The notes under the pieces were generated by a model. That model saw only the letters and a list, made by a program, of their open reading frames with translations, ran no database searches and was not told the DNA's origin. A stretch of 21,966 nt of DNA from Oscillospiraceae bacterium (lineage in GTDB: Bacteria; Bacillota_A; Clostridia; Oscillospirales; Ruminococcaceae): positions 1 through 21,966 of the forward strand of contig JAFPQL010000147.1 of the NCBI GenBank assembly GCA_017414145.1, read 5' to 3'. Numbering within the stretch: the first letter of the stretch is position 1; every line of letters starts with the position of its first letter. Positions 1 through 8,467 of the stretch are shown here, one piece after another. Both the position numbers and the translations under genes were made by a program.

Positions 1-117
1 AGGTTTTTCTCTCGCGCTCTCTTTTCCTGATTCCTCTTCCCCTGGTTGGTCGGCTTTCGTTTCTCGGTTGTTTTGGATGTTGTTCTATTGGGAGACAGTC
101 CGGTTGTGCCTAGTTTC

Positions 118-200
118 CGCCCGCGGCGGGCTTTAGGAATTGCCAGCGCGGGCTCCGCGCCGGCGGGCTTTAGGTCATTGCCCGCGGGGGCTCCCCGCCG
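118..200. repeat. Imperfect tandem repeat of GC-rich hairpins
   Basis: The 14-mer CGGCGGGCTTTAGG occurs at 124-137 and again at 161-174, a period of 37 bases. Each copy is followed by a perfect 6-bp hairpin with a GCT loop: GCGCGG-GCT-CCGCGC at 146-160 and GCGGGG-GCT-CCCCGC at 184-198. The stems differ in sequence but keep pairing, so the structure seems to be conserved. This resembles REP-type intergenic repeats. A 9-base core, GGGCTCCGC (150-158), recurs in the palindrome array near 20151. Confidence 0.6.
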
Positions 201-207
201 CCGGGCA

Positions 208-236
208 TTGACATTCCCGCAGAAAATCGGTATAAT
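208..236 (+). promoter_or_regulatory. Sigma-A promoter of the SDR gene
   Basis: A perfect -35 box TTGACA (208-213) and a perfect -10 box TATAAT (231-236) are separated by exactly 17 bases. The expected transcription start is near 243, giving a leader of about 55 bases. This is the strongest consensus match in the window. Confidence 0.9.
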
Positions 237-299
237 AAAAAGGAACGCGCAGCAGCATTGCCGTGTTCGTATAAATCAAACATGAAGGATGGTAGCACG

Positions 300-1073
300 A
301 TGAAACATTATTTTGATCTGACCGGACAGGTTGCGGTAGTCACCGGCTGCTCGACCGGTCTCGGCGTACAGATGGCGAAGGCGCTTGCAAGTCAGGGCGC
401 GAAAATTGCCGCAATCGCAAGACGGCAGAATCTCCTCGACGAAACGGCTGCCGCGATTACGCAGGAATTCGGCACGGAAGCGGTTGGCATTTCCTGCGAC
501 ATTACCGATACGGAGAATGTGCAGGCCGCTGTGAAGGCCGTGATGGAGCGCTTCGGCAGAATTGATATTCTGATTAACAACGCAGGCACCGGCGCAGTTG
601 CCCCCGCGGAGGACATCACCGACGAGCAGTTCATTCACGAGCTGAATGTCGATCTTCTGGGATCCTTCAAAATGGCGCGGGAGATTGCAAAGCAGGCAAT
701 GCTGCCGGCGAAATACGGCAGAGTCATCAACATCGCGTCCATGTACGGACTGGTCGGCAACAAGATCGCGCCCTGTGCGCCGTATCACGCGGCAAAGGGC
801 GGCGTGGTCAACATGACGCGTGCGCTGGCGGCTGAATGGGGCGGCAAGGGCATCACGGTCAACGCGATCTGCCCCGGATATTTCTACACGCCTCTGACCG
901 TGGATACGCTGAATTCGGAGTTTTTCCAGAATTACGCGCAGCAGATGATCCCGATGGCGCGGTACGGAAACGAGGGCGAGCTGGATACGGCGGCGCTGTT
1001 CTTCGCCTCGCCGTGCAGCAGCTATGTGAACGGAACGATTCTGCCGGTGGACGGCGGATACACCGCCATGTGA
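300..1073 (+). CDS. SDR family NAD(P)-dependent oxidoreductase
   Basis: This is a classical short-chain dehydrogenase/reductase of 257 residues, the usual size of the family. It shows the cofactor-binding motif TGCSTGLG (15-22), the NNAG motif (93-96), the catalytic Ser147 and the Y162-xxx-K166 pair, and a C-terminal PVDGGY segment typical of FabG and gluconate 5-dehydrogenase-like enzymes. It should catalyse reversible NAD(P)-dependent oxidation of an alcohol or sugar acid in the cytoplasm; the substrate cannot be read from sequence. In-frame ATGs exist at 258 and 282, but ATG 300 is chosen because an AAGGAT ribosome binding site lies about 9 bases upstream. It appears monocistronic, between a consensus promoter and a terminator. 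Confidence 0.9.
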   Translation: MKHYFDLTGQVAVVTGCSTGLGVQMAKALASQGAKIAAIARRQNLLDETAAAITQEFGTEAVGISCDITDTENVQAAVKAVMERFGRIDILINNAGTGAVAPAEDITDEQFIHELNVDLLGSFKMAREIAKQAMLPAKYGRVINIASMYGLVGNKIAPCAPYHAAKGGVVNMTRALAAEWGGKGITVNAICPGYFYTPLTVDTLNSEFFQNYAQQMIPMARYGNEGELDTAALFFASPCSSYVNGTILPVDGGYTAM

Positions 1074-1104
1074 GCGTGCGGAAAATATCAATGATCTGTC
1101 AGAC

Positions 1105-1149
1105 CGGCGCTGCCACTCCCATATATGGCGGCGCCGTTGCTTTTTTTTT
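1105..1149 (+). terminator. Rho-independent terminator after the SDR gene
   Basis: An 11-bp stem (1105-1115 with 1126-1136, one G-T wobble, 10-base loop) is followed within a few bases by nine T (1141-1149). It lies 31 bases after the SDR stop codon and ends that transcript. Confidence 0.85.
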
Positions 1150-1165
1150 CGTCTTGTGGTATAAT
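1137..1165 (+). promoter_or_regulatory. Extended -10 promoter of miaB
   Basis: A perfect TATAAT (1160-1165) is preceded by the TGn extension (1157-1159). A weak -35, TTGCTT (1137-1142), lies 17 bases upstream, inside the T-tract of the preceding terminator. It probably drives the miaB-to-miaA block. Confidence 0.8.
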
Positions 1166-1217
1166 ATAGCTTGGTACAGTGTCACGCTGTGCGTTTCAAA
1201 CCGAAAGGAAGATGCAA

Positions 1218-2594
1218 ATGTCAGAATCCGTACGGCGGACAGCTGATGCACTTCGTGCGGTACTGGCGGATTTCCCGCATATTCCGCGCGCGGCGGTGCA
1301 GAGCTTCGGCTGCCAGCTCAATTTCTGTGACGGTGAAAAATACAAGGGAATTCTCCGCGACCTCGGCTATGAGCTGACCGAGGATCCGGAGCAGGCGGAT
1401 GTCATTCTCTACAATGCCTGCGCGGTGCGGGCGCACGCCGAATCCCGTGTCATCGGCCGTCTCGGCGCGCTGAAACCGCTGAAGGAACGCAATCCGCGCC
1501 TGATTATCGGGCTCTGCGGCTGCATGGCGGAGGAGGACGAGGTGCGCGCACTGCTCCGCAAGTCCTACCCCCATGTCTCGCTGGTGCTGGGCGCCGGTGC
1601 CATGGAGCGCCTGCCGGAAGCGCTGCTTTCTGCCTATCAGGGGCAAAAGCATACCGAGGCTGGGCTTGGCTTTTCCGGTCTGCCGGACGAATCGCTGCCG
1701 ACGCTGCGGGACGGCTCCTTTCAGGCGAGTGTGCCGGTCATGTACGGCTGCAATAATTTCTGCACCTACTGCATCGTGCCGTATGTGCGCGGCAGAGAGC
1801 GTTCCCGGACACCGGAGGCGATTGTGCATGAGGTGCGGGAGCTGGTGAAATCCGGCTGCCGCGAGATCCTGCTGCTTGGACAGAATGTCAATTCCTACGG
1901 CAGAGGGCTGGACAGCGAAATCAGCTTTCCGGCGCTGCTCGAAAGACTGGACGCGATTCCGGGGGATTATCTGATCCGCTTCATGAGCTCACACCCGAAG
2001 GACGCAAGCAGAGCGCTGATTGACACGATGCTTTCCTCTCAGCACATTGAGCATCACCTGCATCTGCCGGTGCAGTCCGGCAGCAATGCCGTGCTGAAAG
2101 CGATGAACCGGCACTATACGACAGAAAAATATCTGGAGCTGATCGACTACGCCCGCGCAAAATCCGCCGATTTTGCGTTTTCAAGCGACCTGATCGTCGG
2201 CTTCCCGACCGAGACGGACGCGGATTTTCAGCAGACGCTCGATCTGATCCGCTATGTCGAGTACGACAACCTCTACACCTTCATCTACAGCCCGCGGAGC
2301 GGCACGCCCGCCGCGGCAATGGAGCAGGTCAGCACCGCGGAGGAGATCTCTGCGCGGATGCGGGTGCTGCTTGAAACACAGCGCGACATCACGGCGCGCT
2401 GCAATCAGCGGTTCATCGGGCGGGAGACCGTGATGCTCGCCGAAAAATACGATGCGGAAAAGGGATTGCTGGTCGGACGCACGAGAGCCTGCCGCAACGC
2501 GGCAGTGCCGGGCAATGCGGAACGGGTCGGGCAGTTCGTCCCCGTGCGGATTACGGGGGCGAAAAGCTGGGCGCTGACCGGTGAAGCACTTTGA
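1218..2594 (+). CDS. miaB: tRNA (N6-isopentenyl adenosine(37)-C2)-methylthiotransferase MiaB
   Basis: MiaB is a radical-SAM enzyme that adds a methylthio group to i6A37 of tRNAs reading UNN codons, after MiaA has prenylated the base. The 458-residue protein shows the full layout. The N-terminal UPF0004 domain has cluster cysteines C32, C68 and C102 (in SFGCQLN, NACAVR and GLCGCMAEED). The radical-SAM CX3CX2C motif is C178-C182-C185 (CNNFCTYC). A C-terminal TRAM domain covers about the last 60 residues. ATG 1218 is chosen over 1179 and 1212 because GAAAGGAA ends 7 bases upstream. In Bacillus subtilis miaB (ymcB) is likewise followed by ymcA and mutSL; here a cysteine hydrolase gene sits between. 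Confidence 0.95.
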   Translation: MSESVRRTADALRAVLADFPHIPRAAVQSFGCQLNFCDGEKYKGILRDLGYELTEDPEQADVILYNACAVRAHAESRVIGRLGALKPLKERNPRLIIGLCGCMAEEDEVRALLRKSYPHVSLVLGAGAMERLPEALLSAYQGQKHTEAGLGFSGLPDESLPTLRDGSFQASVPVMYGCNNFCTYCIVPYVRGRERSRTPEAIVHEVRELVKSGCREILLLGQNVNSYGRGLDSEISFPALLERLDAIPGDYLIRFMSSHPKDASRALIDTMLSSQHIEHHLHLPVQSGSNAVLKAMNRHYTTEKYLELIDYARAKSADFAFSSDLIVGFPTETDADFQQTLDLIRYVEYDNLYTFIYSPRSGTPAAAMEQVSTAEEISARMRVLLETQRDITARCNQRFIGRETVMLAEKYDAEKGLLVGRTRACRNAAVPGNAERVGQFVPVRITGAKSWALTGEAL

Positions 2595-2684
2595 AACAGC
2601 GCCGGACGGGTACTGACAAAAAACACTCTGTCAGGCGAAGACCGCGGAAATGAGGCGGGTACTGCCCGCGAAAGGAGCATTCTC

Positions 2685-3209
2685 ATGGGTGAAAGGCGCG
2701 CACTGATTGTCGTGGATATGCAGAACGACTATTTGTGGGAGCAGCGGCTTCCGAAGTTTTCTTATGACACAGGAACACTGACAGCGGCGGTGAATCAGGC
2801 AATCGACCGTTACAGCGCGATGCACTACGATGTGTTCTACATTTTAGAGATCGTGCCGAACAATTTTCTGACGAAAAAGCTGATCGGCTTTTCGCTTGCG
2901 GGAACACCGGGCGCGGAGCTCTACGGCGGGATGCACATCGTTTCCGATTTCCGGTATGAAAAGCAGATGCCGGATGCGTTTTCCAACGCGGATTTCAAGC
3001 GGTTCATGCAGCGGAATTATTACACAGAGGCGGTGGTCTGCGGGCTGGACCTCTGCGGGTGCGTGGGCGCGACGGCGCAGGGCGCCAGAAACAACGGAAT
3101 GCAGTCCTCGCTGATTCTGCCGGCAACCGGATGTCGTTTTTCCGCGGAAAAGCAGCAGAAACAGCTTGATAAACTGGCCGCAGTCGGCGTAAAGCTCATT
3201 GCGGAGTGA
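2685..3209 (+). CDS. Isochorismatase-like cysteine hydrolase (intact triad)
   Basis: This 174-residue protein belongs to the isochorismatase/nicotinamidase-like cysteine hydrolases. The expected triad is visible: D11 in VVDMQNDY, K93 in YEKQMPDAF and nucleophile C126 in GLDLCGCVGATA. It should hydrolyse a small amide or similar substrate in the cytoplasm; nicotinamide is one possibility, but nothing identifies the substrate. A subfamily signature, RLPKFSYD, follows the first catalytic motif and recurs in the paralogue at 8468-9004. The ATG is supported by AAAGGAG (2671-2677), 7 bases upstream. A small hairpin (2655-2669, GCGGG/CCCGC) sits directly before that site. It lies 90 bases after miaB and 20 before the ylbF-like gene, so it is probably cotranscribed. 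Confidence 0.85.
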   Translation: MGERRALIVVDMQNDYLWEQRLPKFSYDTGTLTAAVNQAIDRYSAMHYDVFYILEIVPNNFLTKKLIGFSLAGTPGAELYGGMHIVSDFRYEKQMPDAFSNADFKRFMQRNYYTEAVVCGLDLCGCVGATAQGARNNGMQSSLILPATGCRFSAEKQQKQLDKLAAVGVKLIAE

Positions 3210-3229
3210 TTTGAAGGGAGAAATCTGAA

Positions 3230-3643
3230 ATGGCAGATATCATGGAAATGGCAAAGGCGCTCGGCAAGGCGCTGCAGCAGGATGAAACCTATCTGAACTT
3301 CCGTGCGGCAGCGGAGCAGAACGACAGCGACGGGGATTTGCAGCAGCTCATCGCGGAATTCAACCTAAAGCGGCTGGATCTGCAGCATGAGCAGGACAAG
3401 GAGCAGTCCGACGCGGACCGTGCGGCGGCGCTGGACGGCGAGGTCAAGTCGCTTTACAGCCAGATCATGGCAAACCCGTCGATGGCCGCCTATCAGGGCG
3501 CAAGAGCCGCCTTTGAGCAGCTTCTGGACGGCATCAACCGCGTCATTGCGATGAGTGCCGCCGGACAGGATCCCGATTCCTATGACCCGAACGCCGCAGC
3601 ATCCTGCGCGGGTGACTGCTCGGCCTGTGCGGGCTGCCACTGA
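3230..3643 (+). CDS. YlbF/YmcA family protein with C-terminal cysteine cluster
   Basis: The first ~115 residues are helical and charged, and match the YlbF/YmcA (Com_YlbF) family in character, with repeated LxxEFNxxRxDLQ-type helices and an NPSMAAYQGA segment near the end of the domain. In Bacillus subtilis YmcA (RicA), YlbF and YaaT form a complex that carries Fe-S clusters and helps RNase Y mature transcripts. The position between miaB and mutS matches ymcA, although YlbF and YmcA cannot be told apart by eye. The 137-residue protein ends in a CX3CX2CX2C cluster (C126, C130, C133, C136), a likely metal or Fe-S ligand set. The start is supported by GAAGGGAG, 9 bases upstream. It ends 20 bases before mutS. 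Confidence 0.8.
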   Translation: MADIMEMAKALGKALQQDETYLNFRAAAEQNDSDGDLQQLIAEFNLKRLDLQHEQDKEQSDADRAAALDGEVKSLYSQIMANPSMAAYQGARAAFEQLLDGINRVIAMSAAGQDPDSYDPNAAASCAGDCSACAGCH

Positions 3644-3663
3644 GAACAGAAACGGAGCAGAAT

Positions 3664-5556
3664 ATGGAAATTGACCGCTCGAAGCTCTCGCCGATGATGC
3701 AGCAGTATCTTGCTGTCAAGGACGCATCCGGCGACGCGATCGTGTTCTTCCGGCTCGGCGACTTCTACGAAATGTTCTTTGACGACGCGATTCTGGTCTC
3801 AAAGCTGCTGGAGCTGACCCTGACCGGACGGGACTGCGGTCTGCCGACACGCGCACCGATGTGCGGCGTGCCGTATCATGCCTACGAACAGTATCTGAAG
3901 CGGCTGGTGAATCTCGGCTACCGTGTCGCAATCTGCGAGCAGATGGAGGATCCGGCGCTGGCAAAGGGACTGGTGGAGCGCGGCATCATCCGCATCGTCA
4001 CGCCCGGCACGCTGATCGAATCCTCGATGCTGGACGAGTCAAGCTGCAATTATCTTGCGGCGGTGCGGAGCGAGGGCGAGGAGATCGCCTTCTGTGCCGC
4101 GGACATCTCGACCGGCGCGGTGGATCTGCACCGTGCGGAGGGCAAGGGCAGAACGGATGAAATCATCTCGCTGCTCGACCGGTACCGCCCCGCCGAGCTG
4201 CTCATCACGAAGGATTTTCTCGATTATAAGCCGGTCGCGGACTTCCTCAAGACCCGCACGACCTGCATGGTGACGCTGCGCGACGAGGAATGCTTCTCGC
4301 CCGCAAAGCAGCGCGAGACGCTGCTCAGACAGTTCGGCGCAGAAGATATGCAGACGCTGGGACTCTCCGCATCCGGCTGCGATGCCGCGGTCTGCTGCGG
4401 CCTGTTTCAGTATATCGCGGAGACACAGCGCGCACTGGTCGGACGGTTCACCGGCATCACGGTACACGGCAAGGACGGCATCATGGCGCTGGACGCGTCC
4501 GCAAGGCGCAATCTGGAGCTGACCGAGACACTGCGCTCGCACGAGAAAAAGGGCTCCCTGCTCGGCGTCATCGACCGCACGGAAACGGCGATGGGCAGAC
4601 GGATGCTGCGGACATGGATGGAGCAGCCGCTGACCGCGCCCGCGAGAATCATGGAGCGGCTCAATGCCGTAGAGCTGCTGAGCAAGCAGTCTGTCACGAT
4701 GACGGAGCTGCGCGAGCTGCTGGACAAGGTCTTTGACCTTGAGCGCCTGATGTCCAGAGTGATGTTCCAGAAGGCGACGCCGCGGGACATGAAGGCGCTC
4801 TCGCAGACGGCGCTGCAATTACCGGAAATCAAGGAGCTGCTGAAAAAGCTCAGCGCCTCCAAGCTGCTGCAAAAGCTCGAATCGGAAATCTCGCCGCTCA
4901 ATGAGATCTCCGGCCTGATCGAGCGCGCACTGGTCGAGGAACCGCCGGTGCAGATCAAGGACGGCGGCGTCATCCGCGACGGCTTCCACGAGGAGCTGGA
5001 CCGCCTGCGCCACGCGATGACGCACGGCACCGACCTGATTGCGGAGATCGTCGAGCGGGAGCGGGAGCGCACCGGCATCAAGAATCTCAAAACGGGCTAT
5101 AACCGCGTGTTCGGCTATTTTCTGGAAGTGTCGCGCTCCTATTACGAGCAGGTGCCGCCGGAGTGGATCCGCAAGCAGACGCTCGCAAACTGTGAGCGGT
5201 ATATCACCGAGGAGCTGCGCAATGCGGAGAATATGATCGTCGGCGCAAAGGACAAGGCGCTGGCGCTGGAGGCGGAAATCTTCTCGGAGCTGCGGGAATT
5301 TCTCGCCGCACAGCTCCGGACGGTGCAGGAGACGGCGGCGGCGGTCGCGCAGGTCGATGTCCTCTGCTCGCTCGCGCTGACGGCGCTCGAAAATGAATAC
5401 TGCAAGCCGGAAATCGCCGTGGACGGCAGAATCGAGATTCACGGCGGACGGCATCCGGTCGTCGAGCAGATGCTGACGGATACGGTCTTTGTCCCGAACG
5501 ATGTGCTCTCGACCAGAAGGCAAACCGTCTGGCGATCATCACCGGGCCGAATATGA
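3664..5556 (+). CDS. mutS: DNA mismatch repair protein MutS, N-terminal part (frameshifted gene)
   Basis: MutS recognises base mismatches and small loops and recruits MutL. This 630-residue part carries the mismatch-binding F34-Y35-E36 motif in GDFYEMF, the connector, core and clamp domains, and the start of the ATPase domain. It then leaves frame at 5506-5510, reads about 16 wrong residues and stops just before the Walker A motif. With one base restored, the gene would run 3664-6284 and encode 873 residues, the normal MutS length. As it stands, this product lacks the ATPase and dimerisation regions and should not support repair. The ATG follows AACGGAG-like purines only 4-5 bases upstream, but the FYE spacing fits this start. 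Confidence 0.9.
   Translation: MEIDRSKLSPMMQQYLAVKDASGDAIVFFRLGDFYEMFFDDAILVSKLLELTLTGRDCGLPTRAPMCGVPYHAYEQYLKRLVNLGYRVAICEQMEDPALAKGLVERGIIRIVTPGTLIESSMLDESSCNYLAAVRSEGEEIAFCAADISTGAVDLHRAEGKGRTDEIISLLDRYRPAELLITKDFLDYKPVADFLKTRTTCMVTLRDEECFSPAKQRETLLRQFGAEDMQTLGLSASGCDAAVCCGLFQYIAETQRALVGRFTGITVHGKDGIMALDASARRNLELTETLRSHEKKGSLLGVIDRTETAMGRRMLRTWMEQPLTAPARIMERLNAVELLSKQSVTMTELRELLDKVFDLERLMSRVMFQKATPRDMKALSQTALQLPEIKELLKKLSASKLLQKLESEISPLNEISGLIERALVEEPPVQIKDGGVIRDGFHEELDRLRHAMTHGTDLIAEIVERERERTGIKNLKTGYNRVFGYFLEVSRSYYEQVPPEWIRKQTLANCERYITEELRNAENMIVGAKDKALALEAEIFSELREFLAAQLRTVQETAAAVAQVDVLCSLALTALENEYCKPEIAVDGRIEIHGGRHPVVEQMLTDTVFVPNDVLSTRRQTVWRSSPGRI
5500..5513 (+). other. Frameshift site in mutS
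   Basis: Between the GTG codon (5503-5505) and the GAC codon (5511-5513) there are five bases, CTCTC, where six are needed. Adding one base gives the family sequence DVLLDQ followed by [15 protein letters not shown]. No A or T slippery heptamer or stimulatory hairpin is evident, so this looks like a 1-nt deletion or a sequencing or assembly error, not programmed frameshifting. Confidence 0.85.
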
Positions 5557-6284
5557 GCGGAAAATCGACCTATATGCGGCAGACGGCACTGATTGTGCTG
5601 ATGGCACAGATGGGCAGCTTCGTGCCGGCGTCCTATGCGAGAATATCCGTTGTGGACGCGATTTTCACGCGGGTCGGCGCCTCTGATGACCTGACGGCGG
5701 GCGAATCGACCTTCATGGTCGAGATGCACGAGGTTTCGGACATCTTAAAGCGTGCCACGCAGAACAGCCTTGTCATACTGGACGAGGTCGGCAGAGGCAC
5801 TTCGACCTTTGACGGCATCAGCATTGCGCGGGCGGTCGCGGAGTTCATCTCCGGCAAAAAGATCGGCTGCAAGACGCTGTTTGCCACGCATTATCATGAG
5901 CTGACCATGCTGGAGGGACAGTGCGACGGCGTGCGGAATCTCAGTGTCGCGGTCAAAAAGCACGGCGATACAATCCGCTTCCTGCGCAAGATTGTCGAGG
6001 GCGCCGCAGACGACAGCTACGGCATCGAGGTCGCAAAGCTGGCGGGACTCCCCGCGCAGGTGACCAACCGCGCAAGGGCTTTGCTGACGGAAATGGAGGC
6101 GCAGTCGAAGGCGGAAAAGGAAGCGCACGCGCAGAAGCTGGCGGCGCAGGCAGGCGGTCAGATGAGCTTTGCTGCCGACAGCGAATCGCAGATCATCGCG
6201 CAGCTCTCAAAGACCCATGTCGCGGAGCTGTCCGATGCGGAATGCCGCGAGCTGCTCACCGACCTGACCGCCATGCTGCACTGA
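5553..6284 (+). CDS. mutS: MutS, C-terminal ATPase part (frameshifted gene)
   Basis: This is the remainder of MutS in the shifted frame. It begins within Walker A (GPNMSGKST, residues 628-636 of the restored protein). It continues through Walker B ([13 protein letters not shown]707-E708 in restored numbering), the THYHEL switch and the C-terminal helix-turn-helix region. The apparent ATG at 5553 overlaps the upstream stop as ATGA but has no ribosome binding site. It is simply the internal Met of Walker A, so independent translation of a useful protein is unlikely. The stop is 57 bases before mutL. Confidence 0.85.
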   Translation: MSGKSTYMRQTALIVLMAQMGSFVPASYARISVVDAIFTRVGASDDLTAGESTFMVEMHEVSDILKRATQNSLVILDEVGRGTSTFDGISIARAVAEFISGKKIGCKTLFATHYHELTMLEGQCDGVRNLSVAVKKHGDTIRFLRKIVEGAADDSYGIEVAKLAGLPAQVTNRARALLTEMEAQSKAEKEAHAQKLAAQAGGQMSFAADSESQIIAQLSKTHVAELSDAECRELLTDLTAMLH

Positions 6285-6327
6285 GCTTTTACCGTGCAGA
6301 CCGGCGTGCTGCATTTTGCAGAAGCTT

Positions 6328-6335
6328 AGAAAGGA
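6328..6335 (+). promoter_or_regulatory. Ribosome binding site fixing the GTG start of mutL
   Basis: AGAAAGGA ends 6 bases before GTG 6342. No in-frame ATG is present before the conserved N-terminus, so this site decides the start. Confidence 0.8.
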
Positions 6336-6341
6336 ATTATC

Positions 6342-8402
6342 GTGCCCGAGATTCATGTTTTACCAAAAGAAATTGCAGAGCTGATCGCTGCGGGCGAGGT
6401 CATTGAGCGTCCCGCTTCGGTGCTCAAGGAGCTGACCGAAAACGCGATTGACGCGGGTGCAAAGCGTATCACTGCCGAGTTAAAGCGCGGCGGGACGGTG
6501 TACCTGCGCGTCACGGACGACGGCTGCGGCATCGCACCCGACCAGGTGAGAACCGCCTTTTTGCGCCACGCGACCAGCAAAATCACAGAAAAAGCCGATC
6601 TTGACAGCATCTTTACGCTCGGCTTCCGCGGGGAGGCGCTGGCGTCGGTCTGCGCCGTCTCGCGCACCGAGGTTCTGACCAGACAGCAGGGCGCCGAATA
6701 CGGCACCCATTACATCATCGAGGGCGGCGAGGAGGTGCTCTGCGAACAGAGCGGCTGCCCCGGCGGCACAACGGTCGTCGTCCGCGATCTCTTTTACAAT
6801 GTTCCCGTGCGTGCGGGCTTTCTGAAGCGCGATACGGCGGAGGGAAACGCCGCCGCAGGCGTCTTCCAGAAGATTGCGATGTCGCATCCGGAGATTTCGT
6901 TCCGTCTGATCCGCGAGAATAAGACGGAATTCGTCACGCCCGGCGACGGCGAGCTGTATTCCGCGATTTACGCGATTTTCGGCAGAGAATTCGCACGCGA
7001 TCTGCTCCCCGTGGACTACCGCGGCGGCGAATCTGACGGCGGCATTGCCGTGGACGGCTTTGTCATGAAGCCGCTGTATGCCCGTCCGAACCGTGCGCAT
7101 CAGTTTTTCTTCGTCAACGGCCGGTCGGTGCGCTCCTTCACGCTGATTTCCGCGATTGAGGAAGCGTTCCAGACGCTGATTATGACGGGCAAATACCCCG
7201 CCTGCGTGCTGCGCGTGACCATTTCGCCGCGCACGGTCGATGTCAATATGCACCCGACAAAGGCGGAGGTGCGCTTCTCGGACGAAAAGCGCGTGTTTCA
7301 GGCGGTGTATTTCGCTGTCATGAGCGCGCTGCAGCAGAATCATCTGATTTACGAATTCCAGATGCCGCAGCCCCCGCAGGGCATGGCGCCGCCCCGTCCG
7401 AAAACGGACTGGTATGCGCCGGTTGCGGGTACGGACAGCAACACCCCTGCCCCGCTGATTCCGCAGCAGGAGCCGGAAACGCCGCAGATGCGGGAACCGG
7501 TCCGGACTGCCGTGCCGCATTCGGCGTATTCGCCGGGGCTTCAGCCGGTTCCGGCACAGACTGCGCAGCCGGCCGCGGAAAGACCCGCGCCGCCTGCCGC
7601 TTCCCCGGATGCGCCGCCTGTGATGCAGGAGTCCCCTGCCGGGCAGATGTCCGGCGCGTTTGCCGAGGCGCTGAAGGCGTTTCCTGCGCTGAACCGTGTG
7701 CCTGCCGCGTCGGAGCCTGCACCGCTTCCGCCTGCTGCGGAACCCGCTGAGCCCGCAGAGCCCGTATCCCCTGCCGCGGAGCTGCCGCAGGAGCCGCATG
7801 AGCGGAACGAAGCGCTGTCTGCGATTCAGCGGTCGCCGATCCGCGTGATCGGGGAGCTGTTTGAGAACTATGTCCTCGCGGAGGCGGGCGAACAGTTCGT
7901 GATGATCGACAAGCACGCCGCACATGAGCGCATTCTCTTTGAGCGCTTCCGGCAGCGCGTCTGCCGCGAACGGCAGAGCCTGCTCAATCCGGTGCGCATC
8001 CTGCTGACGGCGGATGAAATCACCGCGCTGCAGGAGCATACGGAGACGCTCTCCGCCTGCGGCTTCACCTTTGACTATTCCGAGGCGCCGGTCGTGCAGA
8101 TGACGGGCATTCCGCTGAGCTGTGCGGGGCTGGATCTCGACCAGCTTGCCGCAGAGCTTGCCGAGGGCTGCCGCATGGAGCTGGTGCAGCCCGACCGCCA
8201 TATGCTGGATGACAAGTTTCACGATCTGGCGTGCAAGGCCGCGATCAAGTCCGGCACGCACAATACCGCGGAGGAGCTGCAGTCGCTGGCAGAGCAGGTC
8301 TGGACGGATGAACGCATCCGGCACTGCCCGCACGGGCGTCCGGTGATGTTCCTGCTCTCAAAATATCAGATCGAAAAGCAGTTCCGCAGAATTCAGAACT
8401 GA
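6342..8402 (+). CDS. mutL: DNA mismatch repair endonuclease MutL
   Basis: MutL couples MutS recognition to strand incision. The 686-residue protein has the N-terminal GHKL ATPase motifs: ELTENAIDAGA with E33 and N34, DDGCGI at 59-64, RHATSKI, and LGFRGEAL at 93-100. A long Pro/Ala/Glu-rich linker (about 345-505) follows, then the C-terminal dimerisation and nuclease domain. The endonuclease motif is D523-KHAAHE529-RILFE534, matching DQHAx2Ex4E except for Lys in place of Gln. ACKAAIKSG (630-638) and CPHGRP (662-667) complete the metal site. It should therefore nick DNA itself, as expected in bacteria without MutH. The gene starts with GTG in the usual MPEIHVLPKEIA context. If mutS is truly broken, MutL has no partner encoded here. 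Confidence 0.95.
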   Translation: MPEIHVLPKEIAELIAAGEVIERPASVLKELTENAIDAGAKRITAELKRGGTVYLRVTDDGCGIAPDQVRTAFLRHATSKITEKADLDSIFTLGFRGEALASVCAVSRTEVLTRQQGAEYGTHYIIEGGEEVLCEQSGCPGGTTVVVRDLFYNVPVRAGFLKRDTAEGNAAAGVFQKIAMSHPEISFRLIRENKTEFVTPGDGELYSAIYAIFGREFARDLLPVDYRGGESDGGIAVDGFVMKPLYARPNRAHQFFFVNGRSVRSFTLISAIEEAFQTLIMTGKYPACVLRVTISPRTVDVNMHPTKAEVRFSDEKRVFQAVYFAVMSALQQNHLIYEFQMPQPPQGMAPPRPKTDWYAPVAGTDSNTPAPLIPQQEPETPQMREPVRTAVPHSAYSPGLQPVPAQTAQPAAERPAPPAASPDAPPVMQESPAGQMSGAFAEALKAFPALNRVPAASEPAPLPPAAEPAEPAEPVSPAAELPQEPHERNEALSAIQRSPIRVIGELFENYVLAEAGEQFVMIDKHAAHERILFERFRQRVCRERQSLLNPVRILLTADEITALQEHTETLSACGFTFDYSEAPVVQMTGIPLSCAGLDLDQLAAELAEGCRMELVQPDRHMLDDKFHDLACKAAIKSGTHNTAEELQSLAEQVWTDERIRHCPHGRPVMFLLSKYQIEKQFRRIQN

Positions 8403-8454
8403 GCATCATACGGGATCCGGCGGCGGCAGCGGAACCGGCTGCGCACCATCGGAG

Positions 8455-8461
8455 AAGGAGG
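8455..8461 (+). promoter_or_regulatory. Ribosome binding site fixing a TTG start
   Basis: AAGGAGG, a near-perfect Shine-Dalgarno sequence, ends 6 bases before TTG 8468. The alternative ATG at 8483 would be 21 bases away and would cut into the first beta strand, so TTG is preferred. Confidence 0.8.
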
Positions 8462-8467
8462 ATCAAA

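Larger units (their letters stand above)
1..299. other. Gene-free upstream region
   Basis: I see no convincing gene here. Bases 1-110 are pyrimidine-rich on the plus strand. Bases 117-205 are very GC-rich and hold short hairpins and an imperfect tandem repeat. The only long open frame (from 46) is compositionally unlike the neighbouring genes, has no ribosome binding site and runs through the promoter of the next gene. The region ends with the promoter and leader of the SDR gene. Confidence 0.6.

Noticed and set aside
46..285. 79-codon open frame on the plus strand
   Set aside because: No ribosome binding site, odd composition caused by the GC-rich repeats, and it runs through the SDR promoter.
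5500..5556. Programmed ribosomal frameshift or separate start for the MutS C-terminus
   Set aside because: No slippery heptamer or downstream structure is apparent, and the internal ATG of Walker A has no ribosome binding site. MutS is not known to use recoding.
6480..8333. 617-codon open frame antisense to mutL
   Set aside because: A shadow of mutL codon bias with no recognisable motif.
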